Below, piece by piece: positions 42,737 through 50,969 of a DNA stretch of 64,000 nt; the stretch's first letter is position 1, and every line of letters starts with the position of its first letter. The stretch is from Umezawaea sp049997955. Its GTDB lineage: Bacteria > Actinomycetota > Actinomycetes > Mycobacteriales > Pseudonocardiaceae. The DNA lies in contig JAEBDY010000010.1 of assembly GCA_049997955.1 (NCBI GenBank), positions 62,001 through 126,000 of the forward strand. Reading direction: 5' to 3'. The translations under genes and the position numbers were made by a program. Below the pieces are notes generated by a model that saw only the letters and a list, made by a program, of their open reading frames with translations, was not told the origin of the DNA and made no database searches.

Positions 42737-42847
42737 CAATGCGCATTCGAGAGTTCCCGATGCGCCTTCCTCTCACTTGCTCCCAAGTGGACGGTGCGGC
42801 CCGTTCACCGTGTTAACTTGATCGAACCGACACCGGTGGAGGGTTTC

Positions 42848-43201
42848 GTGCGAACGAACATGTGGTTTCCGGAGCGAGTGGTGAAGCGGGTCAACGCGTG
42901 CGTGATGGCGCTTCGGTCGTCCCCGCGATTCGGAAGAGCGGTCAGCAAGCACCTCACGCTGGTCACGTACACGGGTCGGCGCTCCGGACGCACGTTCAGC
43001 ACGCCGGTGGGCTACCGCCGCTCCGGTGACGACGTGACGATCGGCGTCAGGCTGCCCGATTCCAAGACGTGGTGGCGGAACTTCCTCGGTGACGGCGGTC
43101 CGGTCCAGCTGCAACTGGACGGCGTCGACCGGAGCGGGCACGCCGTCGCCCATCGCGACGAACGGGGTCGCGTCACCGTCGCCGTGCGGCTCGACGGCTG
43201 A
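42848..43201 (+). CDS. F420-dependent nitroreductase-like (DDN/DUF385 split-barrel) protein
   Basis: The 117-residue split-barrel protein shows KHLTLVTYTGRRSGRTFSTPVGY and LPDSKTWWRNFLGDGGPVQL, the blocks that form the deazaflavin-binding groove in Ddn-like proteins. It lacks part of the N-terminal helix found in M. tuberculosis Ddn. Small members reduce quinones or nitro compounds with F420H2, or only bind F420. GTG 42848 follows GGTGGAGGG at good spacing. It is a monocistronic gene. Confidence 0.8.
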   Translation: MRTNMWFPERVVKRVNACVMALRSSPRFGRAVSKHLTLVTYTGRRSGRTFSTPVGYRRSGDDVTIGVRLPDSKTWWRNFLGDGGPVQLQLDGVDRSGHAVAHRDERGRVTVAVRLDG

Positions 43202-43288
43202 GTCGACGAGTGGGTCCACACGCGCGGCACTATTCCAGCAAAGGTGGATTCACTTACCCGAGAACCACGGAAAACGATCCGGGTAAAC

Positions 43289-43316
43289 CACATATGTGAA
43301 TGCGTTCGCATATGTG
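43289..43316. promoter_or_regulatory. CACATATG/CATATGTG inverted repeat upstream of the pectate lyases
   Basis: Arms CACATATG (43289-43296) and CATATGTG (43309-43316) frame a 12-base spacer. The left half is part of a 10-bp perfect palindrome, CACATATGTG. It lies just upstream of the -35 box, a position that suits an activator. Confidence 0.5.
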
Positions 43317-43324
43317 ACACGTCG

Positions 43325-43353
43325 TTGACATGTCGGAAACAAAGACTTACGGT
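43325..43353 (+). promoter_or_regulatory. Promoter of the pectate lyase cluster
   Basis: TTGACA (43325-43330), a 17-base spacer and TACGGT (43348-43353) form a near-consensus housekeeping promoter, rare in such a high-GC genome. The start point would be near 43360. Confidence 0.7.
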
Positions 43354-43362
43354 CGAAATCAA

Positions 43363-43374
43363 GAAAGCGCTTTC
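43363..43374. promoter_or_regulatory. LacI-type operator GAAAGCGCTTTC
   Basis: A perfect 12-bp palindrome with the central CG step typical of LacI-family sites lies at the predicted transcription start. A repressor bound here would block the lyase genes until a sugar inducer appears. Confidence 0.7.
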
Positions 43375-43422
43375 CCAACGCCGCCAACGTTACGGAAGCC
43401 TATTCTTGAGAGGACCACCGAC

Positions 43423-44451
43423 ATGGGGACGCACGTCGGGTTCGAACGCGCCCTGAAACGAGCGGCGGTCGTCGCGGCCGTTCTGGCCGCCACGCTGACC
43501 GCACCTGCCGCACCTCCCGCGCTGGCCGTCGCCGCGGCCGACGGCTTCGCCGGGGTGACCGCCCTGGGGCAGAGCGGCACCACCGGAGGGGCGGGCGGCG
43601 CGGTGGTCACCGCGACCACCACGGCCCAGTTCCTGGACTACATCGCGCGTCCCGAGCCGCTGGTCGTGCAGGTGCGCGGAACGATCACGCTGCCGACGGG
43701 CTCCACCGACGGCATGCACGGCGTCGCCTCCGACAAGACGATCATCGGACTCGGCGCTGACGCCCGGCTGGTCGGAGGTGGGCTGACCATCGGCCTCCCG
43801 GTGGACGACCGCGTGACCTCGCCACCACCGAACGCCGTGCACAACGTGATCATCCGGAACCTGTCGCTCTCCGGCGCGACCGACGACCTGGTCAACGTGC
43901 AGATGTTCAGCCACCACATCTGGATCGACCACAACGACTTCTCCAACGGCGACGACGGGGCCGTGGACGTCAAGCGCGGCTCCGACTTCATCACCGTGTC
44001 CTGGAACAGGTTCCACGACCACGACAAGACGCTGCTGCTCGGGCACGACGACGACAACGCGGCGCAGGACGTCGGCCGGCTGCGGGTGACCTACCACCAC
44101 AACGACTTCGACGGGTCCGACCAGCGCAACCCGCGCGTCCGGTTCGGCGAGTCGGTGCACGTCTACAACAACTACTACCGGGACAACAGCTACGGCGTCG
44201 CGTCCGCCATGAACGCGGGCGTGGTGCTGGAGGGCAACTACTTCTTCAGCGTCAACAACCCCGGCCGGGTCGACTTCAGCGGCGACCTGGGGCGGATGGT
44301 CGCCAGGGACAACATCCTCGTCGACTGCAACCACGAGATCGAGGTACGCGGGTCCGTGGTCGAACCCCGCACCTACTACGCCTACACCCCGCACCGGGCC
44401 GCCGAGGTCCCCACCGTCGTGCCCGCCGGCGCGGGCGTCGGCCGAGTCTGA
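43423..44451 (+). CDS. Pectate lyase, polysaccharide lyase family 1 (copy 1, Sec-secreted)
   Basis: The 342-residue pre-protein has a Sec signal (RAAVVAAVLAATLTAPAAPPALA). The parallel beta-helix carries PL1 motifs: FSHHIWIDHNDFSNGDDGAVDVKRGS, here shown in part, with Ca-binding Asp residues, then VSWNRFHDHDKTLLLGHDDD, YHHNDFDGSDQRNPRVRFG with the catalytic Arg, and VYNNYYRDN. It cleaves alpha-1,4-polygalacturonate by beta-elimination. It is the first of four tandem paralogues, with GAGAGGA before ATG 43423. It is closest to copy 4, since both have the loop TTPPANAVHN/TSPPPNAVHN before NVIIRN. Confidence 0.95.
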   Translation: MGTHVGFERALKRAAVVAAVLAATLTAPAAPPALAVAAADGFAGVTALGQSGTTGGAGGAVVTATTTAQFLDYIARPEPLVVQVRGTITLPTGSTDGMHGVASDKTIIGLGADARLVGGGLTIGLPVDDRVTSPPPNAVHNVIIRNLSLSGATDDLVNVQMFSHHIWIDHNDFSNGDDGAVDVKRGSDFITVSWNRFHDHDKTLLLGHDDDNAAQDVGRLRVTYHHNDFDGSDQRNPRVRFGESVHVYNNYYRDNSYGVASAMNAGVVLEGNYFFSVNNPGRVDFSGDLGRMVARDNILVDCNHEIEVRGSVVEPRTYYAYTPHRAAEVPTVVPAGAGVGRV

Positions 44452-44464
44452 GGAGAACGGGCAC

Positions 44465-45424
44465 ATGGACGGCATCAGCAGACGAACGCTCCTCGCGGGC
44501 GCCGCGGCGACGGCACTGGCCGCGACCGCTCGCCCCGCGTGGGCCGCTCCCACGAACGTCGCCGACGGCTTCGCCGGGGTGAACGCGCTGGGCCAGAACG
44601 GCACCACCGGCGGCGCGGGCGGCCCGGTCGTCACGGTGCGGGACGCGGAGACGTTCCTGGACTACTGCGACCGCAACGAGCCCTACGTCATCCAGGTCGA
44701 CGGGGTGATGAGGATCAGCAGCAAGCAGGGCGTGCGGTCGAACAAGACCATCATCGGACTCGGGTCCAACGCGGAGATCACCGGCGGTGGGCTGGACCTG
44801 TACCGCAGGCAGAACGTGATCATCCGCAACCTCCGGTTCACCGGCGCGGACGACGACGCCATCAGCGTCCAGCAGTCGTCGCACCACATCTGGATCGACC
44901 ACTGCGACCTCAGCGGCGGGGCCGACGGGCTGATCGACATCGTGCGCGGCGCGGACCTCATCACCGTGTCGTGGAACCACTTCCACGACCACAGCAAGAC
45001 CGCCCTGCTGGGCCACTCCGACTCCAACGCAGGCCAGGACCGCGGCAAGCTGCGGGTGACGTTCCACCACAACTTCTTCGACGGCACCGCGCAACGACAC
45101 CCGCGGGTCCGCTTCGGCGAGCCGATCCACGTCTACAACAACTACTTCCGGAACAACACCCTCTACGGCGTCGCGTCCACGGAGGACGCCGGGGTCCTGG
45201 TCGAGGCCAACTACTTCGAGAACGTCGCCCACCCGATCTACTCCGGCTACGACGAGAGCGGGCCGGGGCGCGTGGTGGAGCGCAACAACGTCTACGTCGG
45301 CTCCGGCGCACCGCAGACCCTCGGCACGGTGGTCGAGCCCCGCACCTACTACGCCTACACCCCCGACAACCCCACGAGCCTGCCGAGCACGGTGCCCGCC
45401 GGTGTCGGCGTCGGCCGGATCTGA
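44465..45424 (+). CDS. Pectate lyase, family 1 (copy 2, Tat-type signal)
   Basis: The 319-residue protein starts with a twin-Arg signal (SRRTLLAGAAATALAATARP, then AWA). The beta-helix has VIIRNLRFTGADDDAISVQQ, HHIWIDHCDLSGGADGLIDI, VSWNHFHDHSKTALLGHSDS and FHHNFFDGTAQRHPRVRFG with the catalytic Arg. It lacks the insert before VIIRN seen in copies 1 and 4. ATG 44465 lies 13 bases after copy 1, with AGGAG upstream. It is very similar to copy 3, even in the C-terminal NYFENVAHPI region. Confidence 0.95.
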   Translation: MDGISRRTLLAGAAATALAATARPAWAAPTNVADGFAGVNALGQNGTTGGAGGPVVTVRDAETFLDYCDRNEPYVIQVDGVMRISSKQGVRSNKTIIGLGSNAEITGGGLDLYRRQNVIIRNLRFTGADDDAISVQQSSHHIWIDHCDLSGGADGLIDIVRGADLITVSWNHFHDHSKTALLGHSDSNAGQDRGKLRVTFHHNFFDGTAQRHPRVRFGEPIHVYNNYFRNNTLYGVASTEDAGVLVEANYFENVAHPIYSGYDESGPGRVVERNNVYVGSGAPQTLGTVVEPRTYYAYTPDNPTSLPSTVPAGVGVGRI

Positions 45425-45443
45425 CGAGACGCGGAGGACGACC

Positions 45444-46436
45444 ATGAGCCCCCTCACCAGACGCCAACTCCTCGCGGGCACCGCGCTCGCCGCCGTCGCC
45501 ACCACCGGTTCGCGTGCCGCGTGGGCCGATCCGGCGGCCGACGCCGTGGCCGACGGGTTCGCGGGCGTGAACGCGCTGGGCCAGAACGGGACCACCGGCG
45601 GCGCGGGCGGCCAGGCGGTCACCGTGACGACCGCTGAAGCCCTGGAGGACTACGTCGGGCGCAAGGAGCCCTTCGTCATCTCGGTGTCCGGCCGCATCCG
45701 GGTCGGCGACATGCTGACCGTGGTCGCGAACAAGACGATCGTCGGGATCGGCTCCACCGCCGAGATCACCGGCGGCGGGCTGCAACTGGGCTCGACCACC
45801 CGTCCGGGCAACAACGTGATCATCCGCAACCTGCGCTTCACCGACGCGTCGGACGACTCCATCAGCGTCACCAACTCGGCGCACCACGTGTGGATCGACC
45901 ACTGCGACCTGTCCCGCGGCTTCGACGGCCTGCTCGACGTCAAACGCCAGTCCGACTACGTCACGGTCTCGTGGAACCACTTCCACGACCACAGCAAGGC
46001 CGCGCTGCTCGGTCACTCGGACGGCTACACCGCCGACCGCGGCAAGCTGCGCGTCACCTACCACCACAACTTCTTCGACGCCACCGAGCAGCGCCACCCA
46101 CGGGTCCGCTTCGGTGAGCCCGTCCACGTCTACAACAACTACTACCGCGGCAACGCGCTCTACGGCGTGGCGTCCACGGAGGACGCGGGAGTCCTGGTGG
46201 AGGGCAACTACTTCGAGAACGTCGCCCACCCGATCCTGTCCGGCTACGACAAGAGCGGGCCGGGGCGGGTGGTGGAGCGCAACAACCTCTACGTCGGCTC
46301 CGGCGCGCCGCAGACGCTGGGCAGCGTCGTCGAACCCCGCACCTACTACGCCTACGCGCTCGACAGCGCCGCCGCCGTTCCCACGCTCGTCACCGCCGGC
46401 GCAGGTGTCGGCCGAGTCCCCAGGAGGACCTCATGA
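45444..46436 (+). CDS. Pectate lyase, family 1 (copy 3, Tat-type signal)
   Basis: This 330-residue protein has a Tat signal (TRRQLLAGTALAAVATTGSR, then AAWA). It keeps the active-site series (HHVWIDHCDLSRGFDGLLDV, VSWNHFHDHSKAALLGHSDG, YHHNFFDATEQRHPRVRFG). It shares ASTEDAGVLVEGNYFENVAH and YDKSGPGRVVERNN with copy 2, so these two are the most recent duplicates. ATG 45444 has GGAGGA upstream. The stop overlaps copy 4 by 4 bases (ATGA). Confidence 0.95.
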   Translation: MSPLTRRQLLAGTALAAVATTGSRAAWADPAADAVADGFAGVNALGQNGTTGGAGGQAVTVTTAEALEDYVGRKEPFVISVSGRIRVGDMLTVVANKTIVGIGSTAEITGGGLQLGSTTRPGNNVIIRNLRFTDASDDSISVTNSAHHVWIDHCDLSRGFDGLLDVKRQSDYVTVSWNHFHDHSKAALLGHSDGYTADRGKLRVTYHHNFFDATEQRHPRVRFGEPVHVYNNYYRGNALYGVASTEDAGVLVEGNYFENVAHPILSGYDKSGPGRVVERNNLYVGSGAPQTLGSVVEPRTYYAYALDSAAAVPTLVTAGAGVGRVPRRTS

Positions 46437-47425
46437 GAAGGACACCCGCGTTGGCGCTCGCCGCTGTGCTCGTCGGCGGCGTCACGGCGGCGACCGCCGC
46501 ACCCGTGGCCGCCGCCGAGACCGCACCCGTCGGCTTCGCCTCCGTGACCGCCCTTGGCCAGAGCGGGACCACCGGCGGCGCGGGCGGCCCCGAGGTCACG
46601 GTCTCCACGGCCGCCGACTTCACCGCCGCCATCAAGGCCGACGGGCCGCGGGTGGTGCGCGTGCAGGGCCTGATCACGCTGGCGCCCGGCATGTACGACG
46701 TGTCCTCGGACAAGACGGTCATCGGCGTCGGCTCGGGCTCGGGGATCACCGGTGGCGGGCTGAACATCGGTCTGCCGGTCAGCGCGGTGACCACTCCCCC
46801 GGCGAACGCCGTGCACAACGTCATCATCCGCAACCTGGTGTTCCGCAACGCCAACGACGACTCGATCAACGTGCAGATGTTCTCCCACCACGTCTGGATC
46901 GACCACAACGACCTGTCGACGGGCAAGGACGGCCTGATCGACATCAAGCGCGGGTCCAGCTACGTGACGGTGTCGTGGAACCACACCCACCACCACACCA
47001 AGAACATGCTGCTCGGCCACGACGACGGCAACGCCGCGCAGGACACCGGCCACCTGAAGGTGACCTACCACCACAACTTCTTCGACCGCACACCGCAGCG
47101 CAACCCGCGCACCCGGTTCGGCAACCCCGTGCACGTGTTCAACAACTACTACGTCGCCAACAGCGACACGGGCGTCGCCTGCCAGAACAGGTCGGGCTGC
47201 TGGGTCGAGGGCAACTACTTCGAGAACGTCGAGGAGCCGATGACCAACAGCTACGCGGGTCCGAAGGGCAGCATCGTCGAGCGGGACAACGTGTACGTCA
47301 ACAGCGGGAAGCCCGTGGTGGGCGGCACCGTGGAGAACCCGCGCGACTACTACGCCTACACCGTCGACACCCCGGCGAACGTCAAGGCGCAGGTGGTCCA
47401 GGGCGCGGGCACCGGCAAGATCTGA
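46433..47425 (+). CDS. Pectate lyase, family 1 (copy 4, Sec-secreted)
   Basis: This 330-residue protein has a Sec signal (ALALAAVLVGGVTAATAAPVAAA). The lyase core reads FSHHVWIDHNDLSTGKDGLI, VSWNHTHHHTKNMLLGHDDG and YHHNFFDRTPQRNPRTRFGN, with the catalytic Arg. Its local differences (HTHHHTK in place of FHDHSK) may alter substrate preference. A Cys pair (ACQNRSGCW) is unique to this copy. The start overlaps copy 3 by 4 bases, and it ends the operon. Confidence 0.95.
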   Translation: MRRTPALALAAVLVGGVTAATAAPVAAAETAPVGFASVTALGQSGTTGGAGGPEVTVSTAADFTAAIKADGPRVVRVQGLITLAPGMYDVSSDKTVIGVGSGSGITGGGLNIGLPVSAVTTPPANAVHNVIIRNLVFRNANDDSINVQMFSHHVWIDHNDLSTGKDGLIDIKRGSSYVTVSWNHTHHHTKNMLLGHDDGNAAQDTGHLKVTYHHNFFDRTPQRNPRTRFGNPVHVFNNYYVANSDTGVACQNRSGCWVEGNYFENVEEPMTNSYAGPKGSIVERDNVYVNSGKPVVGGTVENPRDYYAYTVDTPANVKAQVVQGAGTGKI

Positions 47426-47435
47426 CCAGCGAGCC

Positions 47436-48491
47436 TCACACCGGAGCGGGGCAGGCCCGGACGGGGTCAGCGGCGAAGCGACGTCCGCAGACCACGTCCG
47501 GCGGCCGCGCCACCAGCCCGCGCAGCGCCGCCTCGACCCGGTGCGGCTCTCCCCCGGCCAGTGCCAGCAGCGCGGCGGTCCGGTCCGCCACCGTCTCGGC
47601 GACGAACCGGTACACGGCGTCCGGCGAGCACTCGCGGAACTCCGCGGGCCGGTGGTGCTCGATCGAGTCGCAGATGACCGCCCCCGCGTTCGCCACCACG
47701 TCGGGCACGCACAGCACGCCGCGCGCGGCCAGCCCCCGCTCGACCGCGCGACTGGTGAACGGGCAGTTCGCGCCGCTCACCACGACCCGGCAGCGCAGCC
47801 GGTCGGCGACGCGCTCGTCCACGACGCCGGACGCGGAGCACAGCACCAGCACGTCCACTGGCCTGCCCCACCAGGCCGTCGGGTGCGGCAGCGCGGTGCA
47901 ATCGGGCACCGGGCGCGCGGACGGGTCGTGGTCGTAGGTGGCGACCCGGCCCCCGTCCGCCGCGAGCACGGCCGCCACCGCCGCGCCGGTCTTGCCGACG
48001 CCGTGCACCAGGAACGTCGTCCCGGCGATCGGACCCGGCGCGGTCTGGCGGACGGCGGCGACCACGCCGTGCGCGGTGGCGAGACTGGCGTCGACGGCGG
48101 TGCGCACCGCGGCCAGCACGTACGGCGAGAACGCGGCCAGCAGCCGCATGTCCTCGTCGGTGGTGTTCATGTCGCAGCCGGTGTAGAGCCGACCGGCCTG
48201 CCGGTCGAGGACCTCGCCCACCGCGTGCAGCAGCGCGCCGCGGTCCACCGTGGCCGGATCGGCGCTCGCGATCAGCTTCGCCCCGGAGAACCCGGTGCGG
48301 TAGAGCGCGTGCTTGAGCGTCATCCGGCGGGCCAGGCGCAGTCCGTCGCCCAGCGCGCGGTGCTCGCTGTCGTAGTCCAGCAGCCGCAGCCCGCCGTTGG
48401 CCGGGCCCGCGTCCAGGACGCTGTCGCGCACCGCGAACAGCACCACCCCGGCGTCGGTGCGGACCCGTTCCACCAGCTGGCGGCCGGTCAC
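47436..48491 (-). CDS. Glu/Leu/Phe/Val dehydrogenase-family protein
   Basis: This 351-residue protein has the amino-acid dehydrogenase layout: catalytic block MTLKHALYRTGFSGAKLIAS with both Lys residues (family MTxKxAxxxxPxGGGK, here shortened), GCDMNTTDEDM with the catalytic Asp, and a Rossmann fold (TTFLVHGVGKTGAAVAAVL). VVVSGANCPFTS and VPDVVANAGAVICD follow. It would oxidatively deaminate an amino acid with NAD(P)+, or run in reverse. The altered glycine loop hints at an unusual substrate. GTG 48491 overlaps the oxidase stop by 4 bases. Confidence 0.85.
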   Translation of the reverse strand: MTGRQLVERVRTDAGVVLFAVRDSVLDAGPANGGLRLLDYDSEHRALGDGLRLARRMTLKHALYRTGFSGAKLIASADPATVDRGALLHAVGEVLDRQAGRLYTGCDMNTTDEDMRLLAAFSPYVLAAVRTAVDASLATAHGVVAAVRQTAPGPIAGTTFLVHGVGKTGAAVAAVLAADGGRVATYDHDPSARPVPDCTALPHPTAWWGRPVDVLVLCSASGVVDERVADRLRCRVVVSGANCPFTSRAVERGLAARGVLCVPDVVANAGAVICDSIEHHRPAEFRECSPDAVYRFVAETVADRTAALLALAGGEPHRVEAALRGLVARPPDVVCGRRFAADPVRACPAPV

Positions 48492-49711
48492 CGCCCCGCA
48501 CCGACGGTGGTGGGGCGCCACAGGTCCGGGCGCAGCGCGGCGGAGCCGATGTCGTGGGCGGTGCGGCCCTCCAGTGCGAGGTCGACGCAGATCTCCCCCA
48601 GCAGCGGGGCGATCTTGAACACCCACCCGGTGGCGCAGACGACGACGTTCCCGTGCCCCGGCACGACCTCGGGCGCGAAGTCGACCAGCATCTCCCGCGC
48701 CAGCCGCCCCGGCTCCTCCGGCCGGGTGAACAGCGCGCAGGTGCAGGCGGAGGCGTCCACGGGCGTCGGGTCCAGCCACGGCATGTGCCCGGCCACCCAG
48801 TCCCCGATCCGGGCGACGACCCGCGGGTCGGGCGGTCCAGGCCGCTGGTCCGGGTCGCGCAGCACGCGACTCGGGTAGTTCGCGCCGACCCGCACGAAGC
48901 CGGGGCGCTCCCACGACAGCTCGGGGAAGCCGTAGTACAGGCCGGGATCGACGCCGGTCGACGCCTGGAAGTCGATCCAGGTCGGCAGGTGCTCGGCGGG
49001 CGACCTGGTGCGGAAGTACGCGGACTCCATGGTCCAGGTCGTGGTGTCCAGTTCGACGCCCATCAGCCGCAGCACCGAGTTGGTCTCCGGTCCCGCGGCG
49101 ACCACCAGCTTGGCCGCGTGGACGGTCATCCCGGCGTCGGTGTCGACGCGGACCCCGTCGGCGCCGGTGCGGATGGCGGTCACCCGCTGCCCCGGCAGCA
49201 GCGTGACGCGCGACGACTCCTGGGCCGCCCGGTGGAACGCGCGCAGCGTCGCCTTGACATTGGTGGCGGCGCCGTCGGGTTGGAGGAACCCGGTCCACCA
49301 CTCCGGGATGCCGGTGAAGCCGAAGCGCCTGGTCACCTCGCGGGCGGTGAGCCGTTCGAAGGGCACGCCCAGGTCCGCCATGACGCCGAGGACCGCGTCG
49401 ATCTGCCCCTCCGCGCCGGGCGCGAGCGGATCACCGAACCACAGGCAGCCCGTGCGGGTGTTGAGCTGCTCGGCGGTCCGCTCCTGCAACCGGGCCCACA
49501 GCGGCACGGCCGCCAGCACCAGGCGCGAGACCGCCGGGTCGTCGTACTGGAGCCGGAACTGCCGCGAAGCCCCGCTCGACGCGGTGTCGTCGTGCAGGAA
49601 CGCCCGCCGCTCCACCACCACCGCGTTGAGCCCGCGGTTCGCCGCCTCGTACGCGGTGGCGAGCCCCACCGCGCCACCACCGACGACGACCAGGTCGACC
49701 GGCCCGCTCAT
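48488..49711 (-). CDS. FAD-dependent amine/amino-acid oxidase (DAO, sarcosine/MTOX-like)
   Basis: The 407-residue enzyme opens with the ADP-binding fold DLVVVGGGAVGLATAYEAA and VVVER. It continues through a DAO domain with SGASRQFRLQYDD, GFLQPDGAATNVKATLRAF and KLVVAAGPETNSVL. ACTCALFTRPEE holds a Cys at about the position that binds FAD covalently in sarcosine oxidases, and CATGWVFKIAPLLGE is near the end. It is co-translated with the amino-acid dehydrogenase, suggesting a short catabolic or biosynthetic route on a secondary amine or amino acid. ATG 49711 has AGGAGAC upstream. Confidence 0.88.
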   Translation of the reverse strand: MSGPVDLVVVGGGAVGLATAYEAANRGLNAVVVERRAFLHDDTASSGASRQFRLQYDDPAVSRLVLAAVPLWARLQERTAEQLNTRTGCLWFGDPLAPGAEGQIDAVLGVMADLGVPFERLTAREVTRRFGFTGIPEWWTGFLQPDGAATNVKATLRAFHRAAQESSRVTLLPGQRVTAIRTGADGVRVDTDAGMTVHAAKLVVAAGPETNSVLRLMGVELDTTTWTMESAYFRTRSPAEHLPTWIDFQASTGVDPGLYYGFPELSWERPGFVRVGANYPSRVLRDPDQRPGPPDPRVVARIGDWVAGHMPWLDPTPVDASACTCALFTRPEEPGRLAREMLVDFAPEVVPGHGNVVVCATGWVFKIAPLLGEICVDLALEGRTAHDIGSAALRPDLWRPTTVGAGR

Positions 49712-50035
49712 CGCGTCTCCTCACCAACCGGGCGCGACCACCGCACCCCTTAGAGGAATAGCGCGCCCGGCGGGTCCGCGGCTGGGCGCGACCGCGTACT
49801 TCACCTGAAGGTGTCCCGCGGCGACCGGGCAGCCTCGACGTGGTCGGCGAGGCGCCCGCCGACCGGACCGGCCGCCGGTCGGCCGCCGTCTCCGACCAGG
49901 TCAGCCGCCTGGTCCGCCACCACCGCGACGGCGTTGCCCAGCCCGGCGACGGCCGCGCCAAGGCCTGGACCTCGGGTGCCTGACGGCGCGGCAACGGGTG
50001 AGCCGTCGGCGTTCCCGATACCGGCGACGCTCGGC
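49712..50035. other. Intergenic stretch, no gene recognised
   Basis: No frame on either strand shows a recognisable family or ribosome site. The sequence carries the probable promoter of the oxidase-dehydrogenase operon at its left end. Confidence 0.4.
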
Positions 50036-50452
50036 CTAAGGGACGAACCCGATGGTGAGCAGCACGTTGGCGTAGAGGCGGACGTCGCCGGTGGCGACGC
50101 AGACGGCGAGGTCCGGTTCGCGGCACGCGGCGTAGAAGTCCTGGCGCGCCAGCGGCCGCAGCGGCAGGTCCGGGCCGAGGAGGCGTTCGTAGTCGGTCCA
50201 CGCCTGCGGGGTGCTGAGGTCGTCGGGGCGCATCGTGTGCGCTTCCTCGACCGGGATCGCGGTCAGCAGGGGTTCGAGCACCTGGTCGACCGTGGCGAGT
50301 CCGGGCCGCAGGTTGAGGTGGATCAACGTGGCCCGGTGGTGGACGTTGGTCCGGTGCGCGTAGTTGGCGTCCGCGAGGAGCACCTTGCTCCCGTGACCGG
50401 CGGTGGCCAGCGCGTTGAGCAGCGGTGGGTGCAGCAGGGAGTAGCGCAGCAT
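50036..50452 (-). CDS. RbsD/FucU-family sugar mutarotase
   Basis: This 138-residue protein starts MLRYSLLHPPLLNALATAGH. The catalytic His is in GHGSKVLLADANYAHRTN, and IHLNLRPGLATVDQVLEPLL and LPLRPLARQDFYAACREPDL follow. It interconverts alpha and beta anomers of fucose, ribose or a related sugar. ATG 50452 gives the standard family length; upstream codons stay open but show no homology. Its likely operator lies about 200 bases upstream (50647-50660). No transporter or kinase for the sugar is adjacent, so it may be a leftover of a lost sugar operon. Confidence 0.88.
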   Translation of the reverse strand: MLRYSLLHPPLLNALATAGHGSKVLLADANYAHRTNVHHRATLIHLNLRPGLATVDQVLEPLLTAIPVEEAHTMRPDDLSTPQAWTDYERLLGPDLPLRPLARQDFYAACREPDLAVCVATGDVRLYANVLLTIGFVP

Positions 50453-50969
50453 CTGGTGGGACGACCTTTCGAGGCGGTGGGCGAACGTGTCGTGGTCGGG
50501 TGCCGTCAGGACCCGGTCGTGATCATCTTGCGGCACAAGTCCTTCGACCGGGGCACGACCCCGACGGCGCCACGGGCGGGCGCCGCCGATCCCCACGTCA
50601 TCGGCTCGTTCGTCACCGGGCACCCTCCCTCAGCGGCCAGCGCGATTGTTATCGCTAACATTTGCCGCGTCAAGACATGCCCCGAAGCCGGCGGAACGAC
50701 ACTTCCCCCTCGGCTCGAGCCGGGATTCGAAGTGAGCGGCACCAGCTCGGCGCGCGGTGACCGCGACGCCGCGCCGTCTCGGCACGCCCTTGGCCGCCAA
50801 TCATCCACAGTGGACACCCACGCGGCGTCGCCCTGCTCGGAAACAGCGGTGAACCGACCGGCGGAAGTCGACAGCGGCCGTCCGCGAGCCCGAGATGGGT
50901 CGTTCGGCCCAGTCCGGTACGGCCCGACCTTGTGCATGCTTGGTCGACTCCGGCGGACGGGAGAGCGCG
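50453..50969. other. Non-coding stretch between fucU-like and aminotransferase genes
   Basis: No convincing gene is seen. It contains the LacI-type site at 50647-50660 and the promoter zone of the class V aminotransferase. Minus-strand codons between the operator and fucU read open but unlike any family I know, and may be deletion-fused debris. Confidence 0.45.
50647..50660. promoter_or_regulatory. LacI-family operator-like site TGTTATCGCTAACA
   Basis: TGTTA and TAACA half-sites flank a central TCGC. This is close to the TGTTAnCGnTAACA pattern of actinomycete sugar repressors. It sits where the promoter of the minus-strand fucU-like gene would be. Confidence 0.6.

Noticed and set aside
50800..50820. 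DnaA-box-like ATCCACA
   Set aside because: Single imperfect copy with no origin features around it.
50506..50937. Minus-strand ORF upstream of the fucU-like gene
   Set aside because: Overlaps the LacI-type site and aminotransferase promoter; no family resemblance.
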